Positions 1 through 10,888 of a DNA stretch of 64,000 nt are shown one piece after another (the first letter of the stretch is position 1; each line of letters starts with the position of its first letter). Below the pieces are notes generated by a model. It saw only the letters and a list, made by a program, of their open reading frames with translations. It ran no database searches and was not told where the DNA came from. The translations under genes and the position numbers were made by a program. Source of the stretch: Agaricus subrufescens (Eukaryota; Basidiomycota; Agaricomycetes; Agaricales; Agaricaceae); assembly GCA_029945375.1 (NCBI GenBank), contig CM057057.1, positions 4,092,001 to 4,156,000 on the forward strand, read 5' to 3'.

Positions 1-671
1 GTACAATGTCATTCTATCGATGTCATCAATGATAAGTGCCCTCTTCTAGAGAGTGCCCTCAAAGAGACACTCCGTCTCCATCCTGCCATTTTGGAGAACC
101 ACCACGAGGTATGATCTTCATCCCAACCGGGTCCCCGAATATTGCCCTGACCAAATCTACCTAGGCGTCAGAGACCGTTGATATACCACTCGATGAACCA
201 GTACCTGGCACCAAAGATACCCAAATTACTATACCTAAAGGCACGCTCCTCGTGATACCCCTCAACATTGTTCATCGTGATTTCGAAGTATGGGGTCCCG
301 ATGCCGACGTATTCCGTCCAGAACGCTGGTTGGAACGGAAAAAGAGTCAATTACGCCACAAACACGAACTTTTAACCTTCAGCGAAGGGTGAGACACTAG
401 CCGCTTAGTATTAGCCCACTTAATTAACCGTGGCGTACAGACCTCGTGCATGCATAGGCAAAGCTTTCGCTATGGCTGAGATCAAGGTGAGCTCATGACT
501 TAGACTTAACCCCGGGAGATTAATCACACTCAGATTTTAATGGTCACCCTTCTCCAACACTTTTCGTTTACTTGCGAGCATGAGATTGAACCCTTCCAAA
601 GCTTCGTAATCCGCCCACGCATCAAAGGTCAAAGCGCCAGCTCCCTGCCCCTGATTGTTCACAGACTATGA
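1..671 (+). CDS. Cytochrome P450, 3' part only
   Basis: This is the C-terminal part of a haem-thiolate monooxygenase whose 5' end lies outside the window. The first exon carries the helix-K motif (ETLRLHP, E-x-x-R). After an intron at about 111-165, the PERW segment (FRPERWLERK) follows, then the haem-binding loop FSEG|PRACIGKAFA. That loop is split by an intron at about 389-440, and its Cys is the haem ligand. A third intron (about 487-534) precedes the last exon, which ends ...LPLIVHRL and stops at 669-671. Its substrate cannot be told from this fragment. It is not an ERG5 or ERG11 type by its PERW and haem motifs, and it looks like one of the many expanded basidiomycete secondary-metabolism P450s. 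It converges tail to tail with ERG5 with about 200 bp between. Confidence 0.88.
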
Positions 672-868
672 TTTGAGATAGATTATTTCGTATTGTCCAG
701 CATTTAACTCTACTTGTTATGGACACCTCTTCCCCAATTAAATATATACAAATTTAGGCATGAACACATGAACGAAACAGCGCAGGTATCTCTCCACAAC
801 CAAAAAAAACAATTAAAAAGACCATACGAATATAACCTGAAATAATGAACCCGCTACCTCCTTCCGAC

Positions 869-2664
869 TCATGCCTGCCCACGAGGAGACAATTTCAGGC
901 GGCAACCATCCTTAGGGAAGAGAGTTGCGATAATTCTGGGCAAGAGATAATAAGGACTTGATTGAGCCAAATGAAATATTTAGTTACTTACTCGACTTTA
1001 CTGCTCAATGGTGTAATTTCGTGCTCAAAGTCCATCAGAACAGCGGCATTGGCCAACATGAGGGCAATGCTCATCTGAGCATACTCCAGTCCAATACATT
1101 TGTGAGGACCACTGCCGAAAACAAGGTAATTTTGAGCATTAGATTTGGCTGAGCCTTTCGAATCAAGCCAACGTTCAGGATAGAATTTATCCGGTTGGGG
1201 GTAGACTTCGGGATCGTGGAGAGAGTTGTAAAAAGAGGGGATGACCATACTACCAGCAGGGACAGTATAATTTTCATTAATCGGGAAAGCCTTCTTGCAC
1301 CTATACGGAACCTGTCGAAAAGGAAACATGATTACTATAAAGAGACAGCTGGCGTTTATCGGGACACACCATCGTGACCGGGGGTTTGACACGCAGGCTC
1401 TCTTTCACTACAGCTTGAAGATAAACCATTTCGTCCAACATCTCAAGCGTCATTGGTGCTTGGTAATTGCCCATCCGAACACGGTCTTGCTCTTGCCTGA
1501 CCTTCTCGAGGATATCCGGGTGATCGGCCAGATGCTGGAAGCCATAAATAACACCACTACTCATGGCATCTTGAGAAGCGAATAGAAAAGAGAAGACGAC
1601 TTGAGCCATCTCATAATTGCTGAAATCCTTCCTTCCCTTGTATCCTGGTTCTGCCATGATCGAAACCCATTCGTCCATCATGCACTCAGGCGCGCCACCG
1701 TCAGCCATAGCGAGTTTACTCTTGGATGCGGCGAGCTCCAGCCAGTGCATAACAAATTTGCGCGCCTGTATAGCCTTATATACCTTGGTTCCGGGAAGAG
1801 GGAGAGGGAAATTGACGAGCTCAAGGGACTGAGTAATAAGCCAGTACTTGTCGTTAATTTCATCCACAGCAGTCTCTGGAATGTGGTATCCACAGAAAAC
1901 CCGGAGCGACGTCTCCATGTTGGCTTGACGGGCCGTCATCATAATTGGCTTTGCTGAGGGGTCGGCGGCAGCCGAGTTGAGCCATTGAGTAAAGTGCTTA
2001 CGGGCAACGCTGTCTTGGAGCCCGAGATAGATCCTGTATGTGGGTTAGTACAGGGCTTACCCAATTGTGCGTTACTTACCCTAGTGCTTTCCGTGTGAAA
2101 AGGAGGTTGAGGACTTTACGGTATTCAACATGGTCTTTCCCAGTCAGGAAAACCCTGACATAAAAATAAATAACTCAATACATACATCGAAAAAAAAAAT
2201 GATGGCCTCACCAATTGTCCGATCCAATGACTTGTTTGCCAGAATGGACGAGAGCGGGCTCTGCGTACATCGGCGAGTTAAGGATTTTTCGCGCGTATTG
2301 GTTCGAGGAAGCCATTACAATGAAACTGGGGCATACATTATATATATAATGCTGAAAATGACAGGGTCCAGACTCACATGTTGAAAACACTAATAACACT
2401 CAGTGGTCCTGAATCCCATTGTTTTTGGTATCCTTCCATAGAGGGAGACATGGAATCAGCGAATTTTCCAATAAGAGGTATTGTCCAGTTAGCTCCAGGA
2501 AGGTGACGTTTTTTATACCGGTAGACAGCCTGTTCAAGTGCAAGCAAGCCCCCAATGATTCCGACGGTCGTGTAGAACCAGGAGAGTGTAGTCACTGGAA
2601 CGGAAGAGGGAGCGTAAGAGGATGAGGCATTGTAGAGCATGTCGGCGTGGACGTCGAGACCCAT
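869..2664 (-). CDS. ERG5: Sterol C-22 desaturase (cytochrome P450 CYP61)
   Basis: ERG5 introduces the C22-C23 double bond of ergosterol in the ER membrane. The protein starts at the first in-frame ATG (MGLDVHADMLYNA), just below an in-frame TAA. An N-terminal membrane anchor (SWFYTTVGIIGGLLALE) is followed by the ERG5-typical PGANWTIPLIGKFADSMSPS and WDSGPLSVISVF. Later come the helix-K motif VVKESLRVKPPV and the haem loop YLVFGSGPHKCIGLEYAQM, which closely fits the family's FGAGPHKCIG. The last exon ends IIATLFPKDGCRLKLSPRGQA, also family typical, after an intron at about 932-987. About six exons join in frame: introns lie near 2340-2376, 2160-2212, 2037-2078 and 1313-1370, with one at the 3' end. 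The start at 2664 is supported by the stop upstream. I see no break, so it should be functional. Confidence 0.93.
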
Positions 2665-3395
2665 GTTGAATGTATGGGCAACGAAGGAAAGCCCGAAAGC
2701 CAAGTCGACTTTTTAAATTTCCAGAATGACGCCACTTGTTTTCCTAGCCAATCATATGCGTGGGACACTCACGTTGCTAAATTCTTTTCCAATGTTGATG
2801 GGAATCGACACACACGCTCCCCACAGACTAGGTGATTTTTCTCCATGCTTTGGGAACGGACCAACGCAAGATTCAAACTAAGTCAACTCAAGCTAAGTCA
2901 ACTTGGGTCTAATTTAACTGGGGCCGCGTCCAGAAACAAGCCAGCAGTAAAAAAAGCCACCACTTGGTTTCAGCCACCCCTTACGTTACGCGTGATCTCT
3001 TAGCGTGAGATATCATTGAGAGCACTTCGTTACGCCACCTTTCGAGCACTTCAACTACTTCTCAGCCGCCCATCGGTATGCGTTTCCGATCAGCATCAGC
3101 ATATAAGGTGAAACGAGGTTAAATGAGTAAACGGTAGCTCCTTCGACGAACAATCCTCGGCATCACAAATTCCGGATGACTGTACCTAGAGCGAACTCCA
3201 ATGGTACATAGTGGTCGAGAAGTAGAACCCGTCTGAGGTCTCCTATCTTTCGAGACTTCAGATTCCAGCCATTGGGGCCGACCAATGGGGTATGCAATCA
3301 TCATGCGTGATAACACCAGCAAATGAGGTGGCTTAGGTGAGGCTCCCCACCGACGTCATTATAAACCAAATTCCCCCTCTCCCTCTCTCTCAATC
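2665..3395 (+). promoter_or_regulatory. Divergent promoter region between ERG5 and the LEA-like gene
   Basis: This stretch of about 730 bp holds no convincing gene and separates two divergently transcribed genes. On the right side a TATAAA box lies at 3360-3365, about 30 nt before the ATG of the LEA-like gene. It is followed by a pyrimidine tract (CCCCCTCTCCCTCTCTCT, about 3371-3390), which is the usual layout of a strongly expressed fungal gene. Near 2879-2905 the word AAGTCAACT occurs twice within 25 bp, of unknown meaning. Reading frames here are short and without family features. Confidence 0.55.
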
Positions 3396-3892
3396 ATGCT
3401 ACCACTCGCCAGACTTCCGTTCCGTGCCAACGTTGCTCGACCGACTATCTACACCCTAAGTAGCAATTTCCACGCCAGTCCCGCTACTTCAGAAAGTGTA
3501 GGAGAGAAAGTACGGGAGTTGGGAGATAAGGTGAACCCAACGTAACTTGTGCTCAGGCACACAGGATGCTAAATCCATACAGGTCAATAAGAAAGTGGGC
3601 AAGGGGCTAGCTTCCGCCATTGACCAAGGCGAGAAGATAACCTATGCTACGAAGGAGAAACTAGGTTTGTTATTTCCTTCTTCGTTGATAGATTGACTGA
3701 TACGAGTCTTCTTTTTGCAGAAGGAGCACAGCACGAGGCTGATCAGACTAAAGACTCCTTGAAGGAGAAGGCTCATAGTGTATGTCCGTCTCAGCATATG
3801 TTTCACCGTTCATTGTTGAAGAATATCTGCATCAGGCTGGAGAAAAGGCCTCCCAAGCTAAAGAGGATGTAAAGGAAGATCTGAAGAAATAG
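3396..3892 (+). CDS. Small LEA-like hydrophilic helical protein, probably mitochondrial
   Basis: A small five-exon gene with about 96 codons, assembled by hand across introns at about 3529-3582, 3666-3719, 3780-3835 and one more short interval. The protein begins MLPLARLPFRANVARPTIYT, an Arg-rich, acid-free stretch that looks like a mitochondrial presequence. The rest is an Ala/Lys/Glu/Asp-rich helix with repeated 'GEK-x-x-x-A' and 'KEKAHS' elements (GEKVRELGDK, GEKITYATKEKL, GEKASQAKEDVKEDLKK). This composition matches group-3 LEA-like proteins, which protect membranes and proteins during desiccation or heat. All exon joins keep frame, and codons end in TAG after ...DLKK. The TATA box and CT-rich leader suggest high or inducible expression. 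Function is inferred from composition, not from a defined catalytic domain. Confidence 0.75.
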
Positions 3893-3991
3893 GGTGTTCC
3901 ATTTATGATCATAAGCGTCTTAGCTACGACAGCGGCAGCGATAAGTCGCTTGTATTAATGTGTATAAACAAGCATAAATAACGCGTCGAGA

Positions 3992-5202
3992 ATGATATCA
4001 TACGCGGCTCTTCGAGAACCACGAATGTTTCGCTCGCACGCCCAGCATATTCTTCGTCCATGCATACACCGCCTGAGCGTAACTCACAGCCCGTACAGGC
4101 TAGGCGGCATTGCTGCCCGTCACTATGTTGCAAGCACAGAGTACGAAACCAAGTATGCAGAAAAAATGCACCGATTAGCAGCTGAGTAAGTTAAAATTTA
4201 CTATCCTGCCCTGGACCCAATGATTAAGAGACTTGTCTCTCGTGGTAATTTCCAGGAAAGGATTGAGTGTCAATGAACTCAAGGAAGCGGCGAAGAAATC
4301 CCAGGAAGAGGAGATGCGGCGGCGGCGACAGGAACGACAGGAACAGGAGGAACAAAAGGCCCTCCGCGCTGGTCACCAGGATGAATCACCTGACAAGTCA
4401 ATGCCAAAGTCTTCATCATTATCTTCGCTGGATAAGTCACGCAAAGACAGCTCACCAGTCAAAGTATGTCATAATGGCCCCTCAATAATGTCCGATGCCA
4501 ACCTTACTTTCTTAGCCGCTATCTAATATTCTCAACTTGGCACGAGTCTTTTCCGCCACTCATACTCCGGAACAAATCGCGCATCTTTGGAATGCTTTTC
4601 ACATGTCGCGGTCAGGCGGGACTGGTCGGGGGTTCTTGTCTGCTTCTATTCCTCTAACTCTGTACAACAAGATGTCCACTGTTGCGGAAAAATATCCCAC
4701 GTTTATCGTACCCATTCATCGGGCACGCGACGATGCATCAGTTCCGTCCACAAAAGGAGAAAACGATACTGCATGCGAATTCTATTTTCTGCAGTGGGAT
4801 TTTCATGATGCACCGCCGATACCAACCGCCGATCCATTCGCAAAAGTTCCTACACCCGACGGCAATCCGAACCCGAAAATCTCGACGATCATGTTCACGC
4901 CACTAGAGGAATACAAACTACGGAATACATTTGCGACCCCATATCTCGTACTCACGAACTATACTGACCTTGCTTCCACCCACAATCAAGTCTTATTGCG
5001 TGGCGAAATCACGCCGAGATCGAATAGTGGTAAATACATGTTAAGTCAGGAGGATGCGCAGCAGCTTTCGATGGCTGTCCAGAAGTTCTACCTATGGGGC
5101 GATGGAGAGGGTGAAGGAGAGAGGCTTTTGAGAATCTTCCACGAGAAGCCCAGTGAATTCAAATGGGAGGATTTGTTGAAGATGGCTGACTGGCACGCAT
5201 GA
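3992..5202 (+). CDS. ATP11: F1-ATP synthase assembly factor ATP11
   Basis: ATP11 is a mitochondrial matrix chaperone that binds the free beta subunit of F1-ATPase during assembly. Three exons join in frame (introns about 4187-4253 and 4464-4512). The N-terminus (MISYAALREPRMFRSHAQHI) is basic and fits import into mitochondria. The first conserved block is YETKYAEKMHRLAAEKGLSV. It is followed by a charged linker (EEEMRRRRQERQEQEE) and then the core domain: PLSNILNLARVFSATHTPEQ, HTPEQIAHLWNAFHMSR, YPTFIVPIHR, FLQWDF, STIMFTPLEEYKLR and the closing region with LVLTNYTDLA. Length (about 350 residues) fits the family. An alternative in-frame start 30 nt downstream (MFRSHAQHI) would also give a presequence. 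It is the only gene between the LEA-like gene and the convergent NAD(P)-binding gene. Confidence 0.9.
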
Positions 5203-5355
5203 AGTTATAGATGATATCTACTGAAATTGAAGTAATGTATTGACGGAATACCATTTACATTCTTGAGAAGACATCTCTGGCTAATGAAACACAATTCAAG
5301 TAACGGACATACACTATGCACTTTAAGCCCCCGGCCCACTAGAAAACCTCGAAGA

Positions 5356-6024
5356 TCATCCACAGGTTATCAGTGGCGCCTTCTGAACCCACTCTCTCTT
5401 CTCGACTTCGCCAACGACGAATGCTGCGAAGGCTTTACGAGGCAGGGTCAGACCAACCTTGCCATCTCCTACATAACCCGCCACTGTAGTTTGACTATCG
5501 CTGTTCAAGTTCGTTAAGACAGGGACCCGAACGATGGTCCAGTCCAAATCATGGCCCTGCTGACGAATGGTGTTTCCAACTGCCACGATGTCCTTATACG
5601 CCGACTTTGCCCCTGCTTTGACAACATTTATCATGCAAGAATAGGCGAAGCTATGCTTGTCTGCTGGATCGACGATGGATGTTGTTCCGAGGGCGATAAG
5701 GCGTTTGATGCCACGCTTCGTCATAAGCTCGATCAAGAGCTGATAGCCCCTGGCCAAGGGGGTATCACTTGGCTGCCCAAAAGCAGGGCCTAGCGCCGAG
5801 AGGACGACATCGACTCCCTCCAGAGCCCTGTCGAAAGCGTCTTGTTCGGTGAGACCGCCTTGGATTACAGTGATGGTGGGATGTGTTGTGCTGTTGATGT
5901 CGGCAGGTAATTTATGAGGACTTCGGGCGTAGATGATGATAGAATCAGAAGGGTATTTAAGAAGGAGTTCTCGAATCAGGAGAATTCCACATGGCCCTGT
6001 GGCCCCCAGTACGAGGAAGCGCAT
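5356..6024 (-). CDS. NAD(P)-binding Rossmann protein (NmrA/SDR-like)
   Basis: An intronless 222-residue protein beginning MRFLVLGATGPCGILLIREL, whose GATGxxG is the dinucleotide-binding glycine motif of atypical short-chain dehydrogenases. Further landmarks are IIYARSPHKLP (end of the second strand), VIQGGLTEQDAFDRALEGVD (a typical NAD(P)-binding element) and DWTIVRVPVL. The second strand ends in Ala-Arg-Ser, which favours NADPH. No Tyr-x-x-x-Lys active site of classical SDRs is evident, so a reductase, isomerase or a redox-sensor role like NmrA all remain possible. It ends 154 bp from the convergent ATP11 stop and starts 77 bp from the end of the LIP2 gene on the same strand. Confidence 0.8.
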   Translation of the reverse strand: MRFLVLGATGPCGILLIRELLLKYPSDSIIIYARSPHKLPADINSTTHPTITVIQGGLTEQDAFDRALEGVDVVLSALGPAFGQPSDTPLARGYQLLIELMTKRGIKRLIALGTTSIVDPADKHSFAYSCMINVVKAGAKSAYKDIVAVGNTIRQQGHDLDWTIVRVPVLTNLNSDSQTTVAGYVGDGKVGLTLPRKAFAAFVVGEVEKREWVQKAPLITCG

Positions 6025-6100
6025 CTATCACAGGAGAACGGTAAAGTTAGGGTATAGGACCGGCCACACACCGAACAAGGTATATAGAGCCATATCCATA

Positions 6101-6880
6101 TTAGTCTACTATGGGTTTCTTGGGCCACGAGCCCGCATGAGAGGCTTCCATGTCTATGGCTAAAACGGCATCTCCGATCTCCCCTTCCTTATGAGGCTCA
6201 AGCAGCACCATCTCCCTTCCATAGGCACGGCCGAAACTGTCAATCACCTTCTCCAACTCGTCTTCCATACTAATTTTAAATTTGGTGGAATTTTCTATGC
6301 TCCCTGCTTTGACATTATTCAATCCACATGCAACAACTTGATCAAACCAGGGGAGCGGTTCATGCGTGACGTTAAACGCAAATCCATGCGAGGTCAGACG
6401 GTGTCGGATCTGGACGCCGATACTGGCTATCTTCGTCACTGGGTCGAGGAATACGCCCGTATGTTCCGATGAAACGGGTGTCAGCCCATGATTGTCCTTC
6501 AGATGTTGTTCGATCATTTTCTGCATCCGACAGACATAATCTCTTACGCCCATAACGGGGGTATAACGGGAGAGATCTATCAACGGGTATCCGACAATTT
6601 GGCCCGGTCCGTGGTAGGTCAATTGACCACCTCGTGATGACAGTACGAAGTCGGCACCCATCTTCGTCAGGCGCTGGAATTCATCTTGCACAGAGGACGC
6701 GGTCTGGCGGCGACCTGCTGTATACACTGGACGGTGTTGAAGGAGTAGGAGGATGTCTTTATGAGCATTTGCTCGTCGGAGAGCTAACTGTAGTTGATGG
6801 ACCCTTTCTTGTAGTTGAAGGGCGGGAGAGTAAGGGACAGGGAGGCGGAAGATGTGGTAGAAGATAGGTGGCAAGGACAT
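6101..6880 (-). CDS. LIP2: Octanoyl (lipoyl) transferase, LipB family
   Basis: Moves the octanoyl group from acyl carrier protein to lipoate-dependent enzymes, the first step of mitochondrial lipoate synthesis. The single exon encodes 259 residues. The family signature is clear: LLLQHRPVYTAGRR, then SSRGGQLTYHGPGQIVGYPL (the RGGxxTxHGPGQ motif), then the catalytic Lys in TKIASIGVQIRHRLTSHGFA and the catalytic Cys in VVACGLNN. The N-terminus (MSLPPIFYHIFRLPVPYSPA) is short and could still target mitochondria. Lack of introns is unusual for this window but the frame is open throughout. Confidence 0.92.
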   Translation of the reverse strand: MSLPPIFYHIFRLPVPYSPALQLQERVHQLQLALRRANAHKDILLLLQHRPVYTAGRRQTASSVQDEFQRLTKMGADFVLSSRGGQLTYHGPGQIVGYPLIDLSRYTPVMGVRDYVCRMQKMIEQHLKDNHGLTPVSSEHTGVFLDPVTKIASIGVQIRHRLTSHGFAFNVTHEPLPWFDQVVACGLNNVKAGSIENSTKFKISMEDELEKVIDSFGRAYGREMVLLEPHKEGEIGDAVLAIDMEASHAGSWPKKPIVD

Positions 6881-8737
6881 TTGTATTGACAGCAGTTCGA
6901 GTTGGAATTAAGTAGAGTAAATTGACATTTATTTGTTCGACTGCCGCCAGGGACGGTAGCCCGCGTTGTACATTAGTTTCGTTGTTCCATCCGATAAACC
7001 CCATCACTATTCCCTCTTACAGGAATGCATACTGACACTTGGCTGGTGGCGCATGTGCCGATGCTGTATTCGCATTGTTTATCATTTTTGAAACTACCTT
7101 ATTCTTGGTACTCTGGCTCTGCGGCATTTCGTCAGGTCATTTCCGATGGTCACTGGCAAAAAGTTACCTTTTCATCTGTGCAGCCCTTGTCATTGCGCGC
7201 GGATTTCTACCGGCATTTGTTAATATCACACGGAGCATGAGTCCTGGGACTCACTAAATCAAGGCTACGAGCGGCGCGTTCTCTGAGGGACTGCATTGAG
7301 GGTAACGCTAGGCGTCGGTGGTTCGTCTGTTAGGGTGGTTAGTTCGAGTGCATGAAATGGTTGAAGTACTGGCGTTTTTTTCGTTAGAGGAAGGCATTGA
7401 AAGTATCAGGTGTGAATGCAGTCGGAAAGATTTTGTGGATCTTGTTCAGAAACGACTTGTTCATGACTCTTTAAGTATTTCTGCTTCATGCAGTGACGTG
7501 CACTCCAAAGTTCCTGCCCGGTCCTCTCTTTCTCACAGGATTTCGTCCGCGAACTCCGAGACTCGTAGTTATTCACAGCCCATACATCCACCAACACTAC
7601 ACCCTTGTGAATTTTGACCTAGGAACACACGTCGCAGACATGGGAATTATATAATTTAAGGATTAGCTTGGATTGGCAGTAGGGTAATTTACTTCTCCTT
7701 GTGGAGTCATCCAGCATCTGCCTTCCGAAAGTAGCATGATTTTCTCGAGTTCATGCTTCTGTTATTAGATCCATGTAAGCTGGCTGTCTTAATAGGCCTA
7801 GTTACCACTACACGGGGAGGAACGTAACAGCGCAGCTCCTGATGAACTGCCACCGGTCAATATATGCTGCATGCTTCCCGTCCGCGGGGGTGCGAAAATA
7901 CACAAGTACGTCAAGCATCAATCAATCAGGCTTGGCAAGGGCGCCAGTTAATCCTGCGTGACTAATGATACTGCTTCGACCGACGAACACCGCCGCCGTC
8001 CTCGCCTCTCCTCGCCTCCTCACGGAATGATCGGCCGATCACTTTTTGTGCGGAAACGGGTGGAAAGTCGGGCAACGGCTCCCACGCGTTATATGTCTCT
8101 TGTGTCTGGGCTGCTTGCTGCAGAGGCCGCGTATTTATGGAGAGGAACGGTGATGTGCGCCGGACGCCGACCACAATTGCAGTGATCGAATACTCCGTTT
8201 CCGACAGCCCTTATCTCTGATACAGCCACATGCTAGTTCGGTGCGCGATACTATTGGCTCGATTAGAGCCTCGACGCCCTCCGCGGTGACGTGACTGTCT
8301 GGTTGATATCGTCTCCCATTCACTTACTTATCTCTGTTCGATATCTCAGGGCCTCTTATCTCTGGTTCCCTGAAATTCAAATTCAGGAGATGTTGGCTTG
8401 CAAAAGTCTTTTGACTCGCCATTGCTTCGTTTAGAAGAGATTTTTCAGCTTGCTATATTGATGAGGCACTTATTTACCGACTGCTACACAAATCTTTTGG
8501 CTGTCTGGGCTGGACATAACCAGTGCGGCACCAGGGACGCAATTATCTGATATCTGGGCAGTGTTATCATGATGAGGTGAAGCCGACAAGTTTAAGAACT
8601 TGCGCCTATCTGCGACAAATGCGGAAGTGGCAAGTGGCGACCATTCAAACACCCCAAATCTTTTATATCGCCCATTGTCATTTGTCCTATCTCGTTCCTC
8701 CTTCACACTAACCTATTCCTGCGTCCGCTTGCCTCCC
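6881..8737 (+). promoter_or_regulatory. Long intergenic region upstream of the ammonium transporter
   Basis: A stretch of about 1.86 kb between the LIP2 start (minus) and the ammonium transporter start (plus). Several open frames exist (for example around 7039-7257, 7318-7617 and 7958-8185), but none combines a proper ATG, family features and splicing. I see no gene here. The right half contains the repeated GATA-type motif listed separately. This is the longest gene-free stretch of the window outside the duplicated region. Confidence 0.45.
8210..8364 (-). promoter_or_regulatory. Three copies of a 10-bp GATA-factor-like motif
   Basis: The word CTTATCTCTG occurs exactly at 8210-8219, 8327-8336 and 8355-8364. 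Its complement CAGAGATAAG contains AGATAAG, a match to the HGATAR site bound by AreA/NIT2/Gln3-type GATA activators. The cluster lies about 370-530 bp upstream of an ammonium transporter, a classic nitrogen-regulated target. GATATC also occurs at about 8304 and 8340. Function is inferred from motif and context. Confidence 0.5.
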
Positions 8738-10654
8738 ATGCAAACGCACACTTTCCAACCTCGTGCGTATCTTCTAAACATGTATATATTCTTCGCAACT
8801 TCTTTTCACTAATGCGCTGCGCCTGGCTTCCAGGAGACGATGCGCCTCTGTAAGATTACTTCTTGACCTTCTTTCTGGTTATCCGTTCTCACCTGATAAA
8901 GGTATGACGGGGGCGACATGTCCTACGTGATCATATCGGGAGTTATGGTCTTCTTCATGGTTCCCGGACTCGGTGAGTTCAGCGTTCCTATCAAGAAGAT
9001 GATCCTAACGTCTTCTTCAGGATTCCTCTACTCCGGCCTCTCGCGCCGTAAGAATGCATGTACGTTGTTCGACAAAATGCAGTGCTCAAGAGTGTTATCG
9101 TGCTGACCCAATTTTTAGTGTCCCTCTTATGGGCTGTCATCGCTAGCAATGCGGTGGTTATCTTTCAATGGTACTTCTGGGGATACTCTCTTGCCTTCTC
9201 TCCCTCCGCCAGCAATGGGTTCATTGGAAACCTACGCAATTTTGGCTTAATGCGAGTTGGCGGAGAGCCTTCCCCGGGGTCTCCCTTGATTCCTGCTATT
9301 CTCTACAGCTTTTTCCAAATGGAATTCGCGGCTGTGACCGCAGGAATTCTAGTAGGTGGGATTGCTGAACGCGGAAGGGTGCTGCCAGCAATGGTGTTCA
9401 TATTTTTGTGGACGACATTGGTTTATTGCCCCATTGCTTACTGGATTTGGGGTGCCAACGGATGGGCATTGAAGTGGGGCGTCCTTGACTTCGCTGGTAG
9501 GCCCAAATTGGTATATACCGTTACACGATGGCTCATTTTTTATTATCATGGCATAGGTGGAGGCCCAGTCGAAATTGGGAGTGGAATGGGCGGCCTCGCT
9601 TTCGCATGGGTCCTGGGCAAGCGCCAAGAGAAAGAACTCCAGAACTTTAGACCCCATAACGTATCTTTGGTTTCTCTCGGGAGTACGTTCATTATTACCC
9701 GTGCCTGGCTGTTATCAACGGACTTATTTGCTCGACAGCTTTCATGCTTTGGTTTGGATGGCTAGGATTTAATGGTGCAAGTACATTTGGCGCAAATTTG
9801 CGCTCTATTTTCGCTGTCTGGAACTCAATGTTATCTGCCGCTGTTGGCGGTATGGTATGGTGCTTAATGGACTACCGATATGAGCGCCGCTGGACTATGG
9901 TCGGCTTCTGTTCTGGCACTATTGCCGGTCTCGTTGCCGCCACACCGTCTTCCGGCCTTATCCACCCTTGGGCTTCGGTCGTCGTTGGCCTACTTTCCGG
10001 TTTCCTGTGCAACTTGGGTACAAAGAGTGAGTAGCTCAAAACGCTTACGAGCATAACACTAATTTCATCTATCCCAGTTAAATACCTTATTCAAATTGAT
10101 GATGCCCTCGATCTGTTCTCCGAACACGCTATCGGCGGCGTTGTAGGACTCATACTCAATGCCTTCTTTGCTGACTCCGCTATCATTGGCCTTGATGGAG
10201 TCAGCACCACTGTGGTTGGCGGTTTCATGAACCACAACTATGCTTTGATCTATAAACAAATTTGTTATGTTCTGGCCACCACCTCTTACACTTTTGTTGT
10301 CACCGCCATAATCGCTAAGGCTGTTGACATCATTCCCGGCCTTGGGCTGAGGGCCGGACCTATTGCCGAGGTCCTTGGTATGGATGAAGTTGAGGTAAGT
10401 TCTAACGTCTTCTGCTTTAGATTAACCAACTGAGTTTTTGGTAGCACGGCGAATTTGCAACCGATTACATTGAACTGCGGCGCGACTTCACGGCCGCTCC
10501 TTTCATTCCTTACGAGAAGGAACAGAGTTATCCAAACAACCACGTTGTTGTCCCTGTCGTTGTCCCCGATAATCACCACGAATCAGCGGACTTCGCTGGA
10601 AATAACAGCGACGTCGAAGAAGCACACACAAATGAAAAAGGGGGTCAAACTTAA
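8738..10654 (+). CDS. Ammonium transporter, Mep/AMT/Rh family (Mep1/Mep3-like)
   Basis: An eleven-helix plasma-membrane ammonium channel or transporter. The family core begins YDGGDMSYVIISGVMVFFMV, PGLGFLYSGLSRRKNALSLL, and continues with WGYSLAFSPSASNGFIGNL, FFQMEFAAVTAGILVGGIAE and LWTTLVYCPIAYWIWG. Introns near 8955, 9059, 9495, 9684, 10027 and 10395 all join in frame. The pore twin-His site is informative. The first position reads GGGPVEIGSG, with Glu where bacterial AmtB and yeast Mep2 have His, as in Mep1/Mep3. The second His is kept (SEHAIGGVVG). The first exon is less sure: either ATG 8738 (MQTHTFQPR..., with one more intron) or ATG 8812 (MRCAWLPGDD) leads into the core. The cytoplasmic tail is short and acidic (NNSDVEEAHTNEKGGQT). 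Confidence 0.92.
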
Positions 10655-10888
10655 CAGAACAGGGCCAAATCTTAATCGTTATTCTCCGCTGTTTTTCTTT
10701 TTTTTCCTGGGTGGTTATTGAGTACAGAGGATCACGAGAACAACCCATATGTAGGTAGACCTGTCATTGGGTTCCTTACATATCCGTTGTAGTGAAAGCG
10801 TATTCTATTGGAGTATGAAGCGTCACATATGCTAGCTGTCAAGATAAATAATTCATACTATTCAAAGCTAACCACATTAGGCATGGTC

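Noticed and set aside
7039..7257. Hydrophobic frame reading like a small membrane protein
   Set aside because: No ATG in frame (starts at TTG just after an in-frame TGA), no homologous features, and it lies in an otherwise empty intergenic region.
7318..7617. Open frame of 99 codons on the plus strand
   Set aside because: No ATG start, no domain, low-complexity Ser-rich end. Probably chance.
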